Notes: generated from the letters alone by a model not told the origin. 64,000 bases of DNA from Bacillota bacterium (GCA_023392595.1 JAEVYU010000012.1:124001-188000); one strand, 5' to 3'; positions 29,640 to 39,057 are shown, counted from the stretch's first letter. Made by a program: numbers and translations.

Positions 29640-31631
29640 TCAGTTTTTAAGCAATTTCTCCCACCCGCGCATCTCATCCCGGAGTTCCGCCGCTCGCTCG
29701 AAGGCCAGGTCGGCAGCAGCTTTCAGCATTTCTTTTTCCAATTCCTCAATTTTTACCTTAATTTCAGCCTGAGAGAGGTTCGGCCTCTTCTGCATCTCAT
29801 ACTCCACTTTATCTTCAGCCGCCTGCTCCGCCATAATCAAATCCCGGACAGCTTTTTTAATGGTCTCCGGGGTAATGTTGTTTTCCCGGTTGTATGCCAA
29901 TTGTTTCTCACGACGCCGGTTGGTTTCACCGATGGCTTCCCGCATCGAATCGGTAATCCGGTCGGCGTACATTATCACCCGGCCTTCCACATTCCGGGCC
30001 GCCCGGCCGATGGTTTGAACCAGAGAGGTCGTGGAACGGAGAAATCCTTCTTTATCCGCATCCAAAATGGCTACCAGGGTAACTTCCGGTAAATCCAAGC
30101 CTTCCCTGAGCAAATTGATTCCCACCAGGACATCGAATTTGCCCAGCCTTAGGTCGCGTAAGATGGCCACCCGGTCCAAAGTATTCACTTCCGAGTGGAG
30201 ATAACGGACTCGAATGGCCAGCCCTTCGAGATATTCCGTTAAATCCTCAGCCATCTTCTTGGTAAGCGTCGTGACCAGCACCCGTTCATTGCGGTCCGCC
30301 CGAAGCCGGATTTCCTCCAATAAATCATCAATTTGCCCTTTCACCGGCCGGATAGTAATCTCCGGGTCCACTAGGCCGGTAGGCCGGATAATCTGCTCTA
30401 CAATCCGGTTGGCGCGTTTGGTTTCATACGGTCCCGGCGTCGCCGAAACATAAACCACCTGACTGATGCGTTCCTCAAACTCATTAAACTTCAGCGGCCG
30501 GTTATCCAGGGCCGAAGGCAATCGAAATCCATATTGAACCAGAGTCTCTTTTCGGGACCGGTCCCCGGCGTACATGGCCCCCACTTGAGGGACACTGACA
30601 TGGGACTCATCAATGAATAGCAAGAAATTCTTTGGAAAATAATCTATCAGAGTGGCCGGGGCTTCTCCCGGTGCCCTGCCGGTCAAATGACGGGAATAAT
30701 TTTCAATGCCCTGGCAAAAATTCACTTCCCCCATCATTTCCAGATCAAAACGGGTCCGTTGTTCGATCCGCTGGGCTTCGATCAGCATGTCCTTATCCCG
30801 GAAATAGCGAATCCGCTCCTCCAATTCTTCCTCAATCGTCTTTACGGCCCGCTTCATTTTCTCCTCGGAAGTAATATAATGGGTGGCCGGATAGATCATC
30901 AATTCCGTCAAATTCTGTAACACTTCGCCGGTAATCGGGTCAATTTCAATGATCTTCTCGACCTCATCGCCAAACAGTTCGATCCGGATGATGTTTTCCC
31001 CATAAACCGGAATGATTTCAATAACATCGCCCCGGACCCGGAAAGTACCACGGCTGAAACCGGTATCGTTCCGGCTGTATTGAATCCCCACCAAACGGCG
31101 GAGGATTTGATTCCTATCCTTAAATTCCCCAGATTTCAGCGAAAGCGTCATCGCTTCATAATCTTCCGGATCGCCTAAGCCGTAAATACAGGAAACGCTG
31201 GCAACGATAATGACATCCTTCCGCTGCAGCAACGAAGAAGTCGCCGCATGCCGCAAACGATCGATTTCATCATTCCGGCTGGAGTCTTTTTCAATATATA
31301 AATCCGACTGGGGCACATAAGCCTCCGGCTGATAATAGTCATAATAACTTACGAAGTATTCCACTGCATTTTCCGGAAAAAATTCCTTGAACTCGCTATA
31401 TAACTGGGCTGCCAATGTCTTATTATGGGCCAGAACCAAAGTCGGCATTTGCAACTCTTCGACCACCTTGGCCATAGTAAAAGTCTTCCCGGAACCGGTA
31501 ACCCCCAGTAAAATCTGATCCCGGCAACCTTCACGGACTCCCTGAACAAGCCCGGCTATAGCCTGGGGCTGATCCCCGCTGGGTTGATATTCGGAATGGA
31601 CCACAAATTTTTTATGAATCAACGAATCCAC
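29640..31631 (-). CDS. uvrB: Excinuclease ABC subunit B
   Basis: 663 residues from the GTG at 31631. UvrB is the helicase-like damage-verification subunit that recruits UvrC. Visible features are Walker A GVTGSGKTFT, the beta-hairpin region YFVSYYDYYQPEAYVP, the helicase motifs including DESHVS and QTIGRAARN, and the C-terminal UVR coiled-coil motif. A TTG four codons in (31622) sits six bases after GAGGTGG and gives an N-terminus closer to other UvrB proteins, so the true start may be there. Confidence 0.98.
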   Translation of the reverse strand: MDSLIHKKFVVHSEYQPSGDQPQAIAGLVQGVREGCRDQILLGVTGSGKTFTMAKVVEELQMPTLVLAHNKTLAAQLYSEFKEFFPENAVEYFVSYYDYYQPEAYVPQSDLYIEKDSSRNDEIDRLRHAATSSLLQRKDVIIVASVSCIYGLGDPEDYEAMTLSLKSGEFKDRNQILRRLVGIQYSRNDTGFSRGTFRVRGDVIEIIPVYGENIIRIELFGDEVEKIIEIDPITGEVLQNLTELMIYPATHYITSEEKMKRAVKTIEEELEERIRYFRDKDMLIEAQRIEQRTRFDLEMMGEVNFCQGIENYSRHLTGRAPGEAPATLIDYFPKNFLLFIDESHVSVPQVGAMYAGDRSRKETLVQYGFRLPSALDNRPLKFNEFEERISQVVYVSATPGPYETKRANRIVEQIIRPTGLVDPEITIRPVKGQIDDLLEEIRLRADRNERVLVTTLTKKMAEDLTEYLEGLAIRVRYLHSEVNTLDRVAILRDLRLGKFDVLVGINLLREGLDLPEVTLVAILDADKEGFLRSTTSLVQTIGRAARNVEGRVIMYADRITDSMREAIGETNRRREKQLAYNRENNITPETIKKAVRDLIMAEQAAEDKVEYEMQKRPNLSQAEIKVKIEELEKEMLKAAADLAFERAAELRDEMRGWEKLLKN

Positions 31632-31640
31632 CTCATCATC

Positions 31641-31668
31641 ATTATAACGTTTTATTGAATCGGTTCAA
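31641..31668 (-). promoter_or_regulatory. Sigma-A-type promoter for uvrB
   Basis: Read on the minus strand: TTGAAC (31668-31663), 16 nt, TATAAT (31646-31641). The predicted start point falls within a few bases of the uvrB GTG, so the leader would be very short or absent. Confidence 0.6.
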
Positions 31669-31996
31669 CCGAATATTTGTTCGATATCTTGACGCATTAA
31701 TCCTGCCTGTGCAATAAAAAAGGTTCACCTAAAAGAGGCAGTATACCCTGGAAATTATCGGTTTTCGGCATCGCTGTTGTATACAAAAAAAGGCCAGTCT
31801 TACCTGGCTTTAACCAATCCCGGGTTTCTCAATGGTTACCGTTCCATTTTCTTTGATCTTTTGGCCTCATATACCGCAGCCTCAATCTTCGTTCCCAGCC
31901 AATCGGAAATAGGCCCTCCACCTCAATCCAGTTGAAGCCGCATTACGATAGCACATGCCATCCTTCCGGTATAGGGTTCTTTTCAGAAAAGAAAAA

Positions 31997-32026
31997 GGGC
32001 TGTCTCTTTTGCTTTAGAGACAACCC
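31997..32026 (-). terminator. Rho-independent terminator of the small membrane protein gene
   Basis: On the minus strand GGGTTGTCTCT pairs with AGAGACAGCCC (one G-T pair) around an eight-base loop and is followed by TTTTTCTTTT. It starts 18 bp past the stop of the gene at 32044. Confidence 0.88.
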
Positions 32027-32043
32027 CTGCATTTAGAAATATT

Positions 32044-32484
32044 TTACTCGGTAGCATCCGACATTTTATTGCTAAGCCAAGCCACGTACATTCCAATCAA
32101 GGATCCAACCAGCACCACCAGATGGGGCAATAATCCGTACAAAGCCACTAACCCGGCCTTCCGGACATCCTTATCAAGATTCAAGATGGTATATAAAAGC
32201 GGATGATATAAAGCGATGGCCCCACCCAACAAAATACCCAGGAAAACAAAAAGCGGCGCTCTCGGTTTGCAAAATACGATGATCGCAAAAAGAACCACCA
32301 CTAAGGCGACTGCATACGAAATCACCCAATAAAAACCGCTGCTCAGATTGGCTGTTCCCTGTGTTGCAATCACCATCTTCACCCCAAACTTACCCATGAT
32401 CATTTGCATGATCGAAAATACAAAATAAAATCCGGTTAACCCCATAATAAAATTCAGCCAACTATTTTTTGCAAGAAAATTCAT
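32044..32484 (-). CDS. Small membrane protein of unknown function
   Basis: 146 residues with about four predicted membrane helices (roughly 12-30, 50-70, 75-92 and 110-132). I recognise no family. A GGAAGGAGG site precedes the ATG and the gene has its own terminator. It lies 135 bp after the chemoreceptor gene on the same strand and could be read through from it. Confidence 0.75.
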   Translation of the reverse strand: MNFLAKNSWLNFIMGLTGFYFVFSIMQMIMGKFGVKMVIATQGTANLSSGFYWVISYAVALVVVLFAIIVFCKPRAPLFVFLGILLGGAIALYHPLLYTILNLDKDVRKAGLVALYGLLPHLVVLVGSLIGMYVAWLSNKMSDATE

Positions 32485-32619
32485 GAATGAGTCCTCCTTC
32501 CCTGTATAAAACAGTATGAATTTCAGGCCCTTTTTATGATAATATTTGACAACGGGTTTCTAAATCCTGCCATTTAATTATGGGAAACCGATAAATCCAA
32601 AAATTCCTTTTCCCACCCT

Positions 32620-34356
32620 TTAAAATTTCTCCCACTCATCTCCCAAAAAATCATCTTGTTTCGCTGGGATTGGCTTTTTTTCATTTCTCTCCGCCGATGC
32701 CGGCTTACTAAACGGCTTCGAACCGTTCGGGCCGGCCTTTTTATTGATTTTAAAATTACTTACCAGCTCATTGAGGGTTGTTGCTTCACCATTCAACTGA
32801 AGATTAGCCGTAGCCATTTCTTCCACCATTTCGGCGTTTTGCTGAGTCACATGATTTAATTGTTCCACAGAGGTTTGTATTTGTTGGGCCGCTGCTGTTT
32901 GTTCCTTCATTGTGGCAGCCACTTCCGCAATTACATCCGAAGTTCGTTTCGTATTCATTACAATCTGTTGTAACATTTCTGCTGACTGTTCAGCCAGAGA
33001 ACTCCCGCGCTCAACCCGGTTAACATCTTCCTTAATTAATTGTTCTATTTCCTTGGAAGACTCAGCGACCCGCCGGGCCAGATTTCTCACTTCCGCGGCT
33101 ACTACAGCAAAACCCCGCCCTTGTTCTCCTGCCCGGGCTGCCTCTACCGCGGCATTTAACGCAAGCAAATTGGTCTGGAAAGCAATATCATTGACGACTT
33201 TGATGATTTCAACGATTTGCCGGCTACTAGCGGAAATTTGTTGCATTGCAGCATGGGTTTCCTGGATCGTCTTTTCGCCGGCCTTAACGGTATCCAGAGT
33301 TGATTTCGAAAGTTCCTGGGCTTGTCCTGAGTTTATCGAGGCCTGCATGACGGAAGAATTAACTTCTTCGATTGTAGCCGCGATTTGTTCTAGTGTGGCT
33401 GCTTGCTCCTGGGTCCGTTTGGATAAATCTTGGTTATCGGAGGCAATTTCTTTAGAAGCGCCGCTGACCCGGCCGGCCATATCGGATAACTGGGTCAATA
33501 AATTGGATAAATTACGCCCTAGAACTTCAAGTTCCTTACCCATTTCACCCAGTTCATTTCCCATATGTTCCGGTATCACTCCGCTAAAATCACCATCCGA
33601 CATATTTTTAGCGAGCTTCACCAGATGATTCAGAGGATTGGAAATAGATTTCGAAAATTGGTGACGGATTAAAACGAGAATAACCACTAATAAAACAATG
33701 CAACACATCACCATCGTCAATATCATGACTTGAATTTTCGGATTGATTTTAGGGATGGCGGTTTTTAACGGCAGGAAAGAGGTTGTTGTTCCAACGGCAA
33801 ATTCCATATTTCCAAGTTGAATCGGCATTACATAGGAAAGCTTATCTTCCAATTGATGGGTTTGGGGGTTAGACCATACAAAAGAAATGATATCTCCACC
33901 CTTTTTAGCCGCTCTGATATATTTTTGAATTAATTTTTGACCATTTTGATCTCTCAAATCCCAAAAATTTTGTCCTTCCGCTGAAGATTCCTTGGAATTG
34001 ACCAGACAGGTTCCATCATACTGATATATAAAGAAATCACCGGATTTTCCATATTGGGAAGACCGAATTTGATTTTGAATACTCGCTAATATTTCATCTT
34101 CAGGAATGGTTACCGCTTTATCATTATAAAAAGCTTCCGCCGAAGTCACTACGGACTGGACTACCTGCTTTAATCTTTCTCCGGCCTCTTTCATGGCCTG
34201 TCTTTGGGCTTCGACTTTTGCATCTTCATTGAATTGGGCCATCACTAACAAAGAGCCACCAAAAATAAAGCAGGTTGGGATGATAATTCCTAAGAACACA
34301 AGAATTAAGAATTTCGTTCGTAAATTAGAGTTTCTCTTAGCTTTTTTGGTATTCAA
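32620..34356 (-). CDS. Methyl-accepting chemotaxis protein with extracytoplasmic sensor domain
   Basis: 578 residues: a membrane helix near 16-38, a Cache-like periplasmic sensor (about 40-195, with FWDLRDQNGQKLI typical of the single-Cache type), a second helix near 205-230, HAMP, then the signalling domain. The hairpin tip reads AFQTNLLALNAAVEAARAG. The C-terminus ends in DEWEKF, which fits the x-W-x-x-F pentapeptide that tethers the CheR methyltransferase in some receptors. It would report a small ligand to CheA/CheW. The start is a TTG at 34356 with a distant GGGGAG site, so the first residues are uncertain. A long non-coding region lies upstream. Confidence 0.93.
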   Translation of the reverse strand: MNTKKAKRNSNLRTKFLILVFLGIIIPTCFIFGGSLLVMAQFNEDAKVEAQRQAMKEAGERLKQVVQSVVTSAEAFYNDKAVTIPEDEILASIQNQIRSSQYGKSGDFFIYQYDGTCLVNSKESSAEGQNFWDLRDQNGQKLIQKYIRAAKKGGDIISFVWSNPQTHQLEDKLSYVMPIQLGNMEFAVGTTTSFLPLKTAIPKINPKIQVMILTMVMCCIVLLVVILVLIRHQFSKSISNPLNHLVKLAKNMSDGDFSGVIPEHMGNELGEMGKELEVLGRNLSNLLTQLSDMAGRVSGASKEIASDNQDLSKRTQEQAATLEQIAATIEEVNSSVMQASINSGQAQELSKSTLDTVKAGEKTIQETHAAMQQISASSRQIVEIIKVVNDIAFQTNLLALNAAVEAARAGEQGRGFAVVAAEVRNLARRVAESSKEIEQLIKEDVNRVERGSSLAEQSAEMLQQIVMNTKRTSDVIAEVAATMKEQTAAAQQIQTSVEQLNHVTQQNAEMVEEMATANLQLNGEATTLNELVSNFKINKKAGPNGSKPFSKPASAERNEKKPIPAKQDDFLGDEWEKF

Positions 34357-34439
34357 TTTGAATCAGGCTCCCCATTCATTTTATAAACCTAAGAATACCA
34401 TCGGTTTTTTCTAAATTTTCTATAGGGTTTTTTTCAAAG

Positions 34440-34950
34440 GTAAACAAGGTAACCGCGGTGAAAAATCAGAAGTTTACGGAGGGGAGATTGGGATAACGAA
34501 TAATAAAAGGAACTTATAGTAACCTTATCTCCGGCTACCGCACCACGTTACGTGGATATCTGCAACCTTTCGGCTACAAACACCCATTACACATACTACG
34601 ATAACCTTTGACCGACTGCCATGGAAACTTAGTGATCTACCTGCAACCTTTCGGCTGCAAACAAACCCTTTCGCTCCAATGACAATCTAGGCTCGACTGC
34701 ACGGCCTAAGTTTCCCTACCACGACAATCTTTTGGACTGCCGTAATAAGTTGGCCCAACCCGTACAATCTGGCTCAGACCAATATGGATCCTTGCGCCTG
34801 CGCGCGAGTAGAACATGAACCCATACTGATCAGTTGCTCGACTGATAATGACCCTTTAGGCCGTAAATGACGGAGCCATTATCAATCTGCGCCTCGGCTA
34901 CTACAAATCCCTGATAATATAATGACCCATGTTGGGATTTTATATTCATA
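34440..34950 (-). ncRNA. Putative large structured RNA or long leader upstream of the chemoreceptor gene
   Basis: About 500 nt without a usable reading frame but rich in pairing potential when read on the minus strand. A 5' part has TGATAATG with CATTATCA (8 pairs) enclosing CCGT/ACGG, and a palindrome ACTGATCAGT near 34826-34835. The middle is an array of about 40-nt units, each able to fold a small hairpin (separate entry). A 10-bp inverted match GGAAACTTAG (34623-34632) with CTAAGTTTCC (34706-34715) links two units. A TATAAA-like box lies just upstream on the minus strand (around 34940). I match it to no known riboswitch or RNA class. Strand and function are inferences. Confidence 0.45.
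34520..34810. repeat. Tandem array of about 40-bp degenerate units with covarying hairpin stems
   Basis: Plus-strand units begin at 34520, 34562, 34602, 34643, 34682, 34724 and 34764 (steps 42, 40, 41, 39, 42, 40), each opening with a variant of GCAACCTTTCGGCTGC. The steps are not multiples of three, so this is not a coding repeat. On the minus strand the stems are GCAGCC/GGTTGC with a GAAA loop, GTAGCC/GGTTGC, GCAGTC/GATTGT (twice) and GTAGCC/GGTTAC: several base changes on one side are matched on the other. No unique spacers of constant length are present, so it is not a CRISPR array. Confidence 0.7.
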
Positions 34951-35101
34951 AGGATTAAATTTTTTTTAAGGAATTTTTATGGTTCACCGGATCAGCTTTA
35001 CCGATTGGCTATTGGCATTCCCATCCAAGCCGAACGCCTTAGAAAAAACAAAAAAACCGGAAACAGGAGCTAAGCCCCAATAGCAACAACGGCAACCGTG
35101 T

Positions 35102-35347
35102 TTACTCCATACCCAACTCTTCAAAGTCCAATTCATTGAAGAGTTTTTTGAGTTCCATCACTTCCTCCTGGTTGAGAGTAATCCCTTTTCCCATCTTTTC
35201 ATGGTTTTCATCCCATTCCCGGATATCCAGTTTCGGTTTGCGGTTATTCCAGCTTACGATATTCACTTCTTTGGTCCAGCCCTTGATTCCCGTTGATAAT
35301 ACCAAAAGATGTTTTTTAATTGTGAAAGTAATTTCAGCCATTGTCAT
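35102..35347 (-). CDS. YdbC-family PC4-type single-stranded nucleic-acid-binding protein
   Basis: 81 residues. The pattern LSTGIKGWTKEVNIVSWN, then PKLDIREWDENHEKMGKGI and a short C-terminal helix, is that of the bacterial YdbC group of the PC4/p15 transcriptional coactivator fold, small dimers that bind single-stranded DNA or RNA. The length fits the family. Two in-frame ATGs (35347 and 35341) are possible; AAGGGGGTG lies upstream and favours the second by spacing. It is a single gene, with the putative structured RNA region downstream of it on the same strand. Confidence 0.8.
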   Translation of the reverse strand: MTMAEITFTIKKHLLVLSTGIKGWTKEVNIVSWNNRKPKLDIREWDENHEKMGKGITLNQEEVMELKKLFNELDFEELGME

Positions 35348-35565
35348 TCACCCCCTTTAAGAGAAGGACTTGAAGCCAAACCCTAAAGCTCATTCAACGG
35401 TTGCGGCTCATGATGGTTTTAGCCTTGCCGCCCGGTGTAATGGACTGATTCTCACCGATGACTTTGCCCCGGTTGAAAACTTGCCGGCTCCGGTGGCCAA
35501 AAAAAGAAATTAAAACAACGGAGAAATTATCACCCGTTGGTTGGCGGAAAAACCGCTCAACCCCT

Positions 35566-37002
35566 TTAGGGCTTTGAAGCCTCCGGGGCCGTCGTCCCCT
35601 TCAAAGGATCCGCAGTTTCCCGGGGAGCATTTTGCTCCACCCGTCTTTTCTCATGAATTACCTGAATCCGGGTAATCCGCCAAACCTTTTTGACAGGCTG
35701 TAAGAACAATACTTCTTTTCTGTCAAAGTATTGGGTTTCTTTGGCCAAACTGATTTTCAATGTATAATCCGCCTGAAATCTTTGAAGATCCTTCGGGCCC
35801 CCCAAAGGTTGAATCCGCAAATCCAAAAACTCCAGTTTAATGTTGTCCTTCATCGAATAGGTCATTCCCTGTTGGGTCTTGTTGATTACATACAAGTTGG
35901 TGACCATATCCGAAAAACTATTTTTGGCCTTATGAACCGTTTCATCCACTAAAGATACATTTAAATCTTTGATTGCCTGGAAATAATAGGATACCACTTT
36001 GCCGGGTTTATCCTTCTCCGTAATGACCGGCTTGCTTTGGGATCCCGTCCAACTTACAATGATCACAACAACAGCCGCAACCGTGATGATTGAGGCGATC
36101 CCGAACTTGCGAAACCAGAGCCAGAACCGTTCTTTGGCCTGATAGATCCGGCGATTGGCCTTCGCTTTCTCCTGATACTCCTGGACCTCATCTTCGGCGG
36201 CCCGGATTTGACCGCTTTCCAATAAGCCGGACAGTTCCGTTTGGAGTTCCCCCAAATCAGGCCTTTTTTGGGGGTTGCCGTTCATACAGCGGGTAATCAA
36301 TTGACTCAGGCGGTTACTTAATTCCGGTTTAATATCTTTGGGAGAGAGCGCCCCGAATTTTAAAATCTTATCCAGCCGTTCGGCGGGAGTAGGAGCCTTA
36401 AACGGATCCTCACCGGTCAATAAACGGTAAGCTAAAACACCCCAGGAAAAGATGTCGGATTCCCGGCCCCAGGTTTTACCGGAGATGACTTCCGGAGGCG
36501 GATCAATGCTATACTCATCCGTCAAAGACTTGCTTAAATAATTCATGGCGTACGGGTCCTGAAGATAAAAATTTCCCTGACCGTCCATTTTCAGCTGTCC
36601 CAAACTGAGTCCGCCTAAAATGAGCGCATTTTTATGAAACTCCTCCATAATCTCCAGGATTTTCAGCAACGCGCCCACCCTCCGTTCAAGAACCGAAGGT
36701 TGAAGAACCAAAGGTTCTAAATCTCGGGCTTCAAAAGGTAGGAATCCTTCTTTTTCAAAATCCTTACGGACCAGATATAATTGCTGTTCGAATTTTTCTA
36801 GGCCTTGATATTTTACTAAGTTCGGGCTTTGGATAGCCTGGGATTGAGCAACGGCTTCCTTGAGCCCTTTTTGCAACTCCACCCGGAAATTTTCCTTGGG
36901 TTGCACCGGAAATTCCAGGGAATCTAAGACCAACTCCTCTCCCTGCTCCGCCCGGACCCTAATCGATTGTGGAGTTAATTCTTGAATTAATTCATATTTC
37001 AT
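35566..37002 (-). CDS. Membrane-anchored Ser/Thr protein pseudokinase with extracytoplasmic domain
   Basis: 478 residues. Residues 1-275 follow the protein kinase fold: PPEV in place of APE, and a well-kept SDIFSWGVLAYRLLTGEDPF subdomain IX. The catalytic loop is not a kinase one: where HRDLKPxN is expected the sequence has LGGLSLGQL, and DFG reads QDPYA. A charged linker, one membrane helix (about 312-330, FGIASIITVAAVVVIIV) and an extracytoplasmic region of about 145 residues follow, which looks like an NTF2/lumazine-type binding domain. I infer a non-catalytic signalling or scaffold protein. Single gene, ATG after a GCGGGGGTC site. Confidence 0.82.
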   Translation of the reverse strand: MKYELIQELTPQSIRVRAEQGEELVLDSLEFPVQPKENFRVELQKGLKEAVAQSQAIQSPNLVKYQGLEKFEQQLYLVRKDFEKEGFLPFEARDLEPLVLQPSVLERRVGALLKILEIMEEFHKNALILGGLSLGQLKMDGQGNFYLQDPYAMNYLSKSLTDEYSIDPPPEVISGKTWGRESDIFSWGVLAYRLLTGEDPFKAPTPAERLDKILKFGALSPKDIKPELSNRLSQLITRCMNGNPQKRPDLGELQTELSGLLESGQIRAAEDEVQEYQEKAKANRRIYQAKERFWLWFRKFGIASIITVAAVVVIIVSWTGSQSKPVITEKDKPGKVVSYYFQAIKDLNVSLVDETVHKAKNSFSDMVTNLYVINKTQQGMTYSMKDNIKLEFLDLRIQPLGGPKDLQRFQADYTLKISLAKETQYFDRKEVLFLQPVKKVWRITRIQVIHEKRRVEQNAPRETADPLKGTTAPEASKP

Positions 37003-37205
37003 TGGATGACCCCCGCTTTAAACCTGTCTACCTAAATTATACTATATAACGAAGTCAATGAAGGATAATTTCCGGTGGAAATATTTTTTCTTAATAAAAT
37101 ACCCGTATTACAAATTTCTAAAAGATGATTCCGGGAGGTTTTTTTTGCAGGAGTCGCCCGGCCTCATCACGAATAGTGCAGCCATTGAGGATAGAGGTGA
37201 TAAAG

Positions 37206-37487
37206 GTGAAAGAAAAAGCCCATGTGGTCGTTACCGTTATGGGAAGCGATCGAGTCGGCATTGTTGCCGGCATTACCAAAGTTTTAGCCAATTGCAATGC
37301 CAATATCGTCGATATCAGCCAAACGATTTTACAGGATATTTTCGCCATGATTTTGCTCATCGATATTTCCGGCTCCGACAAAGATCTGCTGGCAATCGAA
37401 AGTGAATTAAAAACCGCCGGGGAACAGTTGGGAGTTAAAATTGTTCTTCAGCACCAGGACATTTTCCGCTATATGCACAGGATATGA
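37206..37487 (+). CDS. ACT-domain protein (UPF0237 type)
   Basis: 93 residues from the GTG at 37206, six bases after GAGGTGA; the frame extends further upstream without a site. The whole protein is one ACT domain: TVMGSDRVGIVAGITKVLA, then NIVDISQT. ACT domains bind amino acids or similar small ligands and usually dimerise. The gene stands 180 bp before the UPF0210 gene, a conserved pairing in Firmicutes, so it probably senses a ligand for or with that protein. Confidence 0.9.
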   Translation: MKEKAHVVVTVMGSDRVGIVAGITKVLANCNANIVDISQTILQDIFAMILLIDISGSDKDLLAIESELKTAGEQLGVKIVLQHQDIFRYMHRI

Positions 37488-37666
37488 TTCTTAATCGAAT
37501 TCTGAATCCAGAATTCAGGATTCGGACGTTCAGAATTGGGAATTGGAGAGACAGCCAAAATCAATTTAAGCACCATTTTTACGCTTAAAAATTCTGACTC
37601 CTGGCTCCTAACTTCTGATTCATGTTGTTTAATTTACGCATTGCCTTTTTGAAGGAGTGATTTGAT

Positions 37667-39028
37667 TTGCCTTTTACCTCCCAAGAAATTTTGGAAACCA
37701 TCGAAATGATTGAAAATTACCATTTCGATATCCGTACCGTCACCATGGGAATCAATATTCTCGATTGCGCCGGCCCCGATTTGAAAGCGACAGCCCGGAA
37801 AGCTTCTGAAAAAATTCTGCGCCTGGCCGATCAATTGGTGCCCACTGTCCAACTGATGGAACGTACTTATGGCGTGCCGATTATCAACAAACGGTTGGCT
37901 GTGACTCCAATTTCATTGGTGGCCCAGTCTTCCTCCAGTGATGAATATTTCGAACTGGCCGTCATGCTCGATGAAGTGGCCGCACAATTGGGTATTGATA
38001 TTGTGGGTGGGTATTCAGCCTTGGTACAAAAAGGAACCACCCTCGGAGAATCGAAACTGATTGCTTCCATTCCGAAAGCTTTAACCATAACCAATCGCGT
38101 TTGCGCCTCCGTCAATCTGGCGACGACCAAGGCCGGGATCAATATGGATGCCGTATACCAAATGGCCAAGGTTATTAAGGAAGCGGCGGAATTGACCAAA
38201 GAAAGGGGCGGCATTGCTTGTTCCAAACTTGTGGTCTTCGCCAATGCGCCCGAGGACAACCCTTTCATGGCCGGGGCATTTCATGGAGTCGGCGAGGGCG
38301 ATTGCGCCATTAATATCGGAATTAGCGGACCCGGCGTGGTGAAGGCCGCGGTGGAACGATTGCCGGATTGCGATTTCCGCACCCTCACCGAAGAAATTAA
38401 ACGGGTCGCTTTTAAAATCACCCGGGTTGGCGAACTCATCGGCCGCAAGGTTTCGGAAAAGCTGGAAGTGCCCTTCGGTATCGTCGACCTTTCATTGGCT
38501 CCCACTCCGGCAATCGGCGACAGCGTCGCCAATATCCTGGAAGCTATGGGACTGGAAAAGTGTGGTTGTCCCGGAACTACCGCGGCTCTTGCCATTTTAA
38601 ACGACGCCGTCAAAAAGGGCGGGGCAATGGCTTCTTCCGCCATCGGCGGCCTGAGTGGTTCCTTCATCCCGGTGAGCGAAGATGCCGGAATGATCGAAGC
38701 GGTGAATGCAGGCGCTCTTTCCATTGAGAAATTGGAGGCCATGACCTGTGTTTGTTCCGTCGGACTGGATATGATTGCGGTTCCCGGCGATACATCAGCC
38801 GAAACCATCGCCGGAATTATCGCCGATGAACTCGCTATCGGAGTGATCAATAATAAAACCACGGCTGTGAGAATTATTCCAGCTCCCGGCAAAAAGGTTG
38901 GCGAAATGGTGGAATTTGGTGGACTTTTCGGCACCGCGCCGATCATGGCGGTCAGCAAATTCAGCCCCGCCAAGTTCATCCAGCGCGGCGGGCACATTCC
39001 CGCTCCCCAGAGAGCGATGACGAATTAG
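37667..39028 (+). CDS. UPF0210 / PFL-like family protein
   Basis: 453 residues matching the UPF0210 (DUF711) family, which has a glycyl-radical-enzyme-like barrel but no proven reaction. Recognisable parts are EMIENYHFDIRTVTMGINI at the N-terminus, the SSSSDEYFE region, GISGPGVVKAA and KCGCPGTTAALA. The start is TTG at 37667, seven bases after AAGGAGTGA. With the ACT protein it forms a two-gene unit, closed by the hairpin at 39058. Function unknown beyond this association. Confidence 0.92.
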   Translation: MPFTSQEILETIEMIENYHFDIRTVTMGINILDCAGPDLKATARKASEKILRLADQLVPTVQLMERTYGVPIINKRLAVTPISLVAQSSSSDEYFELAVMLDEVAAQLGIDIVGGYSALVQKGTTLGESKLIASIPKALTITNRVCASVNLATTKAGINMDAVYQMAKVIKEAAELTKERGGIACSKLVVFANAPEDNPFMAGAFHGVGEGDCAINIGISGPGVVKAAVERLPDCDFRTLTEEIKRVAFKITRVGELIGRKVSEKLEVPFGIVDLSLAPTPAIGDSVANILEAMGLEKCGCPGTTAALAILNDAVKKGGAMASSAIGGLSGSFIPVSEDAGMIEAVNAGALSIEKLEAMTCVCSVGLDMIAVPGDTSAETIAGIIADELAIGVINNKTTAVRIIPAPGKKVGEMVEFGGLFGTAPIMAVSKFSPAKFIQRGGHIPAPQRAMTN

Positions 39029-39057
39029 AGATAGCCCTTCTTGCGTTCTCATTTTTT

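Larger units (their letters stand above)
31632..32043. other. Intergenic region upstream of uvrB
   Basis: No coding frame is supported. It carries the uvrB promoter candidate, a weak minus-strand GCCAG/CTGGC hairpin with a U-tract around 31788-31811, and at its right end the terminator of the small membrane protein gene. Confidence 0.6.

Noticed and set aside
29163..29640. T-box leader upstream of the MutS2-like gene
   Set aside because: Terminator hairpins are present, but no T-box sequence (GGGTGG-x-ACCGCG) is found on the minus strand.
34440..34466. ACAAGGTAACCG identical to a stretch near the 3' end of 16S rRNA
   Set aside because: Only 12 bases match; the flanks do not fit 16S rRNA and the anti-Shine-Dalgarno end is missing.
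34500..34960. Tandem c-di-GMP (GEMM) riboswitches upstream of the chemoreceptor
   Set aside because: The place would fit, and GGTAGCCGG...GGTTACT looks similar, but the invariant GGGCAAACC and GACGCAAAGCC segments are absent.
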